In this document: one piece after another, positions 60,155 to 64,000 of the stretch
Layout of the letters: the number at the start of each line of letters is the position of its first letter
Numbering within the stretch: the first letter of the stretch is position 1
Assembly (NCBI RefSeq): GCF_005217615.1
Contig: NZ_SZNK01000001.1
Coordinates: 5,614,001-5,678,000 of the forward strand
From: Brevibacillus antibioticus
GTDB taxonomy: Bacteria > Bacillota > Bacilli > Brevibacillales > Brevibacillaceae
Length of the DNA: 64,000 nt
Direction: 5' to 3'
Program-made: the position numbers and the translations under genes
The notes under the pieces: generated by a model
The model's database searches: none
The model's input: the letters and a program-made list of their open reading frames with translations, nothing else
What the model was told of the DNA's origin: nothing

Positions 60155-61684
60155 ATGAAACCATACGCAACCAAAAAGCTGATGATCACAGCAGGAGCTG
60201 CTGCTTTGCTCTTCTCAAGCCCATTGTGGGTTACGCAACCACAAGTAACTGTACAAGCCGCGGCAGTCAAATCGACACAAACCCAATTGAGCAAAGCAGC
60301 CCAAAAAACCGTAGATAAGCTGATCAAACACTACCCGGAATTAAAAAATGCGGAAAAAACCATTTTGCGTAACAATCAGGAGCGAGATGTCATCCAGATC
60401 CAATTCCGCATCTTCAGCAACAAGGAGCGGACGAAAGTATCCCTGTATGCGGATGCCAAAATCGATGCAAACAACGGTATGCTGTTATTCTTCTCTGCAC
60501 ACGACATTCCCAAAAAGAAACCGACTACAAGTCCTACGGAAGCGATGGGAAAAGAAAAAGCACCAAGTGTTCTGAAGGATTTCATCGGTGACGCCATCAA
60601 GCAATACCAAATAGACGAGATAACAGTTGATGGTGAGGGTGCAGAGGCCGTGGCAAATGTGCGTTTCGTTCGGGTTGTGAATCAGATTCCGGTAAAAGAC
60701 GATAGTTACGTAGTAGCGATCAATGGAGTAGGCGAGCTAGACTATATAAACGCAGGAAACACAACAGGATTGCAGATGGACGCAGGTAAATTCGTCGCTC
60801 CGTCAGGGGTTAAGAATCCAGACGAATTCGGCAAACAATTAGAAGACATGCTCCACCTTAGCTATGAGCAAAAAGCAAGAGACATAAGCGCTGGTTTCCG
60901 CCCAGTCTACAGCCTGAATTTTTCCGGATATCTGGATGCACGATCAGGAGCCGAGGTAGAGTCCGGATGGACCAAGAAAAATAAGTACGGGAAACCAATC
61001 CCGATAACGCCTGGCAACCAGCGGGTCTTCGCCAAAACAAATGAGGAGATAGCCACCGCACTCTCCACTTTTATTCCATTGCCAGAGGGAATTATGTTTA
61101 AAATGACCAAAGGTACGCCAGTTCTCGCAGGGGAAAAGGAGTATGATGCCGTGGTTGGAAACAAAAAGTTCTCAGTGAGGACAGTGAATGATCAGATTGC
61201 GTACTTCCATGTAATTGAAAACCCACCAAAGCAGAAAGTGATTACAGAGGCAGCTGCCGAGGAAAAAGCAGTGGCGTTTCTGCAACCGTTTGTAGACGCA
61301 GAGGTAACGGAGCTAGTACCACGAATGGAGCTGGTACCACAAATGATTAACAGAGAAGCAGGCAAGCAAAAGTTTCTATTTTCCCCTGTACATCAAGGGA
61401 TTATGGTTGAGGGACAGGGCTATTCAGTAACAGTTGACATGCATACGGGAGACATTGTATCCGCCAGTTTACCAGTAACTACTGGCAAATTATCCTATGA
61501 TGATGCCTCAAATGTCGTAGGGCCCGAGCAAGCCGTACAAGCATTGTTAAAAGCTAACCCGCTTACAATGAGCTACGTATTTCCTTCCCTTAACGGGCGA
61601 TACCAGGCAACACCTGTCCTTGTTTATGAGCCAAAAGAAAGAAACGGAAAGGTTGACGCGGTTACCGGTCAATTTATCAGGTAG
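60155..61684 (+). CDS. secreted YcdB/YcdC-domain protein, cassette 2
   Basis: 509 residues: signal peptide (to about VQAAA, residue 34) and a YcdB/YcdC-type region. Repeat units GKEKAPSVLKDFIGDAIKQY and EEKAVAFLQPFVDAEVTEL are visible, with GYLDARSGAEVE and a closing KVDAVTGQFIR. Its closest relative in the window is the anchored protein at 62235 (shared FSGYLDAR, SNKERT/SNKDRT and VSLYA), not the cassette-1 protein, so secreted and anchored partners have co-evolved within each cassette. No catalytic motif recognised. ATG 60155 has CAGGAGGAAATTCAA upstream. Confidence 0.8.
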   Translation: MKPYATKKLMITAGAAALLFSSPLWVTQPQVTVQAAAVKSTQTQLSKAAQKTVDKLIKHYPELKNAEKTILRNNQERDVIQIQFRIFSNKERTKVSLYADAKIDANNGMLLFFSAHDIPKKKPTTSPTEAMGKEKAPSVLKDFIGDAIKQYQIDEITVDGEGAEAVANVRFVRVVNQIPVKDDSYVVAINGVGELDYINAGNTTGLQMDAGKFVAPSGVKNPDEFGKQLEDMLHLSYEQKARDISAGFRPVYSLNFSGYLDARSGAEVESGWTKKNKYGKPIPITPGNQRVFAKTNEEIATALSTFIPLPEGIMFKMTKGTPVLAGEKEYDAVVGNKKFSVRTVNDQIAYFHVIENPPKQKVITEAAAEEKAVAFLQPFVDAEVTELVPRMELVPQMINREAGKQKFLFSPVHQGIMVEGQGYSVTVDMHTGDIVSASLPVTTGKLSYDDASNVVGPEQAVQALLKANPLTMSYVFPSLNGRYQATPVLVYEPKERNGKVDAVTGQFIR

Positions 61685-61705
61685 GGAGCAGGGAGAGGAA
61701 ATCCA

Positions 61706-62251
61706 GTGCAGGACACAGCCGATTACGAAGCGCGGATTAAAGCGATCTATCGCGAGCATTACCGAGATGTCTATCAATATCTCTACTACTTCACGGGGAA
61801 GCGCGAGCATGCGGAGGATTTGACGCAGGAAGTATTTATCCGGGTTTTGGATGCCTTGGGCAGATACGAGGAGCGTTCCAGCGTGAAGACGTGGATTTTG
61901 CATATTGCCAAGCATGTCGCCATCGATGATTACCGGAAGAGGCGGGTGCAAACGCTTTTTGGCATGGAATTGTTAAAAGGGCTGCCTTCTCTTCTGGGAA
62001 GGCCGGAAGCGGAGCTGGCTTCCAAGGAAGAACAGCTGGAAATTGAGCAGGCGATGCAAAAAATGAAGCCGCATCATCGGAATGTACTGATTTTGCGCGG
62101 GATCAAGGCCTACAGTATCCGGGAAACGGCTGAAATCCTCGGAACAAGCGAAGCCAAGGTCCGCGTAGATTTTCACCGGGCAACAAAAGAACTCAAAAAA
62201 GTTTTGCATGTCGACTGGATAGGAGGGTTGGCCAATGAATACTCCAAATGA
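61706..62251 (+). CDS. ECF RNA polymerase sigma factor, cassette 2
   Basis: 181 residues. Region 2 (VYQYLYYFTGKREHAEDLTQ, then EVFIRVLDALGRYEERSSVK and TWILHIAKHVAIDDYRKRR) and region 4 (MKPHHRNVLILRGIKAYSIR, ETAEILGTSEAKVRVDFHRA) are complete and strongly similar to the sigma at 13579. The GTG start has GAGAGGAAATCCA upstream. The next gene starts 17 bp before its stop. Predicted target: the cassette's own TGTAAC-N16-CGACTAT promoter. Confidence 0.93.
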   Translation: MQDTADYEARIKAIYREHYRDVYQYLYYFTGKREHAEDLTQEVFIRVLDALGRYEERSSVKTWILHIAKHVAIDDYRKRRVQTLFGMELLKGLPSLLGRPEAELASKEEQLEIEQAMQKMKPHHRNVLILRGIKAYSIRETAEILGTSEAKVRVDFHRATKELKKVLHVDWIGGLANEYSK

Positions 62252-63950
62252 CGAGCAATTCTTCGCTGCACTTCCCCGATCAAAGGATGCGGAGCCGAGG
62301 AGCGAATTCGTAGAAGCGCTGGAAGCAAAGCTGGTGCAACGGGCGCGCACCAAAACGAATCGCTCGAAAAGAATCGGTATCAAGCTGGCGACATGGACGG
62401 TTTCCGCTGCTACGGTGGCCGCAGCAGTATGGATGATGGGTGTAACCCCGGAGATGTTCACGCAATCTCGGGTTGAATCACAAGCGCATTTGGTTCCCCG
62501 CTCCTTCTCCTCGACAGAAATAATAGAAAGCGAGCTAAGCCAAGCGGCGATCAGAACGTTGGAAAAGCTGTACGAGAAATATCCTCCTTTTCGGGAAGCG
62601 GAAAAGAGGGTCTACGTAACCAAAGCTCCTCGCGAGGTGTACAACATAGATTTTCGCACGTCTAGCAACAAAGATCGAACAGAAGTGTCGCTATATGCCA
62701 GAGCGAAGCTGGACGCCAAAAGCGGGCTCTTGCTCGGATTCGATTTGGAGAAGATTCCCGGGCAAGAGAAAGTCGAAGGAACGCTTTCCAAGGAGAGAAT
62801 TGAGCAACAGGCGAAGGCATTTATGGAACCGTTCCTGGGCAAAAATCTGGAACAGTATCGGATCGAACTAGTAGATGGGCAAGAGGGAACAGATACCGTT
62901 TCGCATGAAGCCGTCCGCTTGCAACGCTACGTGAATGACGTGCAGGTAGAAGGAGATAGCTATGTGATTGGCATGAGCGATGTCGGGCATATTCGCTATA
63001 TCAATTCAGGGGATTCAACCGGAATGACTCTGGACGCTGGGCAGTTTCCTCCAATAGCTGAGCGGCCTTCTCCGAAGAAAACAGAGAGCGGACTTGCAGA
63101 AGTCATGCAGCTGACGTATGTGAGAGTTGGGAAGAAGGACGTGGACTACGTTCTTCGCTACAGGGAGAATTTCTCCGGGTATCTCGACGCTCGTACTGGC
63201 AAGGAAGTGAAAACGACCTTGTGGCGAGGGGAGTCGTTTGGCGACAGCATTGCCGTCAAGCCAGGAGGCAAGAGGACAATGGTTGCATCGGCAAAAGAGG
63301 CTGCGGCTGCCATGGAGTTTTTCGGTCAGAAGGTGGAGGGCTTCACATTTACCGGGAGTAATGTGCCCGATTATATGCTGGGAGACAACGAACGGGAATA
63401 CCAGGCCAAAAAAGGAGAGCGATTCATGCGGCTGACTACTGTCAACAATCGGGCAGCAGCGTTCAAGATATCTTATCCGGAGCTGCGAGAAGGTGATCCG
63501 ACACTTACCATCGCAGAATTGCAGGAGCGAGCGATCTTGTTTTTGGAGCCGTATTTGGATTCACGGGTGAAGACTGTTCGGATGAAGGAGCAAATTTATG
63601 TGATGGGCAGACAGGTTGAATTGAACTTTGTCCGAGAAATAAACGGCGTAATGGTGCCGGATCAGTATTATAAAGTAACGATTGACGGGCAGACAGGAGA
63701 AATTATCGGGGTGAATTTGACATTCCCTCATGAGCAGGAGAGCTTCGCAGATGTGGCCAAGGTGATTTCAGCGGGAGAGGCAGTGCAGGTTTATCTCCAA
63801 CATCATCCGCTTAGTCCTCGCTATGTATTCCCGCTTGATAACAATTACAATAAGATTCAAGAGCAACCAGTCTTGGTCTATTCGGCAGAAATACTGAAAA
63901 GCAATGGGGATGTGGATGCTATTACAGGAGAATGGCTGCCACTCCAATAA
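62235..63950 (+). CDS. membrane-anchored YcdB-domain protein, predicted anti-sigma factor, cassette 2
   Basis: 571 residues. Cytosolic N-terminus with DAEPRSEFVEALEAKLV at 18-34 (PRSEF at residues 21-25, as in 14114), one membrane helix (about 49-69), then a large extracellular YcdB region with the unit EQQAKAFMEPFLGKNLEQY, the stretch FSGYLDARTGKEV and the ending DVDAITGEWLPLQ. No zinc anti-sigma motif. Translational overlap with the ECF sigma gene and the conserved cytosolic motif make it the probable anti-sigma factor; its ectodomain is the likely sensor. ATG with AGGAGGGTTGGCCA upstream. Confidence 0.8.
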   Translation: MNTPNDEQFFAALPRSKDAEPRSEFVEALEAKLVQRARTKTNRSKRIGIKLATWTVSAATVAAAVWMMGVTPEMFTQSRVESQAHLVPRSFSSTEIIESELSQAAIRTLEKLYEKYPPFREAEKRVYVTKAPREVYNIDFRTSSNKDRTEVSLYARAKLDAKSGLLLGFDLEKIPGQEKVEGTLSKERIEQQAKAFMEPFLGKNLEQYRIELVDGQEGTDTVSHEAVRLQRYVNDVQVEGDSYVIGMSDVGHIRYINSGDSTGMTLDAGQFPPIAERPSPKKTESGLAEVMQLTYVRVGKKDVDYVLRYRENFSGYLDARTGKEVKTTLWRGESFGDSIAVKPGGKRTMVASAKEAAAAMEFFGQKVEGFTFTGSNVPDYMLGDNEREYQAKKGERFMRLTTVNNRAAAFKISYPELREGDPTLTIAELQERAILFLEPYLDSRVKTVRMKEQIYVMGRQVELNFVREINGVMVPDQYYKVTIDGQTGEIIGVNLTFPHEQESFADVAKVISAGEAVQVYLQHHPLSPRYVFPLDNNYNKIQEQPVLVYSAEILKSNGDVDAITGEWLPLQ

Positions 63951-63956
63951 TGAGAG

Positions 63957-63990
63957 ACACCAGGGGGAGGCTCCTGGTGTTTTGTTTTGC
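63957..63990 (+). terminator. terminator of cassette 2
   Basis: Perfect 8-bp stem ACACCAGG/CCTGGTGT with an 8-base loop followed by TTTGTTTT. Confidence 0.8.
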
Positions 63991-64000
63991 ATAATGCCTT

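Overview
The window looks like a chromosomal segment of a Gram-positive, low-to-mid GC, spore-former-type Firmicute, most likely Brevibacillus or a close relative. This rests on Shine-Dalgarno-rich starts (AGGAGG with ATG/GTG/TTG), many lipoproteins with Bacillus-type lipoboxes, YcdB/YcdC-domain secreted proteins, an immune-inhibitor-A-like M6 protease and SCO/cytochrome c551 respiratory genes. No rRNA, tRNA or CRISPR array was seen.

Layout. 0-2.5 kb: tail of a haem-copper oxidase operon (subunit IV end, a badly decayed ctaB, lipoprotein cytochrome c, SCO) and a nitrilase. 2.5-11.9 kb: single-gene metabolic and regulatory units (MocR regulator, DUF2165 membrane protein, SDR, lipoprotein, MBL hydrolase, a LolA/RseB-like plus YcdB secreted protein, PPC-domain protein, nitroreductase/HxlR pair). 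11.9-17.8 kb: first cassette of secreted YcdB protein, ECF sigma and membrane-anchored YcdB protein with an anti-sigma-like N-terminus, followed by an orphan YcdB protein. 18-25 kb: M6 metalloprotease, DUF2089 pair, SUFU, DUF4272, alpha/beta hydrolase and a broken DUF2785 gene. 25.4-28 kb: TetR regulator with matching operators and an SDR-hydrolase fusion. 28-41.5 kb: a large peptide uptake and catabolism cluster (DppBCDF-like ABC transporter, M29 aminopeptidase broken by about 1.1 kb of foreign DNA, M19 dipeptidase, regulator, solute-binding protein, serine beta-lactamase-fold hydrolase, dipeptide epimerase, GNAT), which resembles cell-wall-peptide recycling. 41.6-46 kb: GIY-YIG protein, DUF6530-like protein, MFS exporter, and a MoxR-type AAA+/VWA pair whose junction carries a -1 slippery heptamer. 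46-51.5 kb: second peptide-binding protein, DoxX, chemotaxis receptor, histidine phosphatase. 51.5-53.2 kb: a complete-looking IS200/IS605 element with TnpA and TnpB. 53.2-57.3 kb: SMI1/KNR4 protein, an ECF41 sigma remnant, GNAT, and an ECF sigma with DUF4179 anti-sigma. 57.4-59.8 kb: FeoA and a FeoB split into two genes. 60.1-64 kb: second complete YcdB-sigma-YcdB cassette.

The strongest candidate for an undescribed system is the duplicated three-gene cassette at 11.9-15.8 kb and 60.1-64 kb. Each has a secreted YcdB-domain protein, an ECF sigma factor, and a single-pass membrane protein whose short cytosolic N-terminus carries a shared PRSEF motif and whose ectodomain is a paralogue of the secreted protein. 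Both cassettes begin with the same ECF-type promoter (TGTAAC, exactly 16 bp, CGACTAT). A natural model is that the secreted paralogue competes with or titrates whatever the anti-sigma ectodomain senses, so the sigma factor controls a soluble copy of its own receptor. This is inference and needs experiment. Also notable are a peptide-catabolism operon split by ectopic DNA, a possible programmed frameshift between AAA+ and VWA, several long palindromic intergenic repeats, and four decayed genes.
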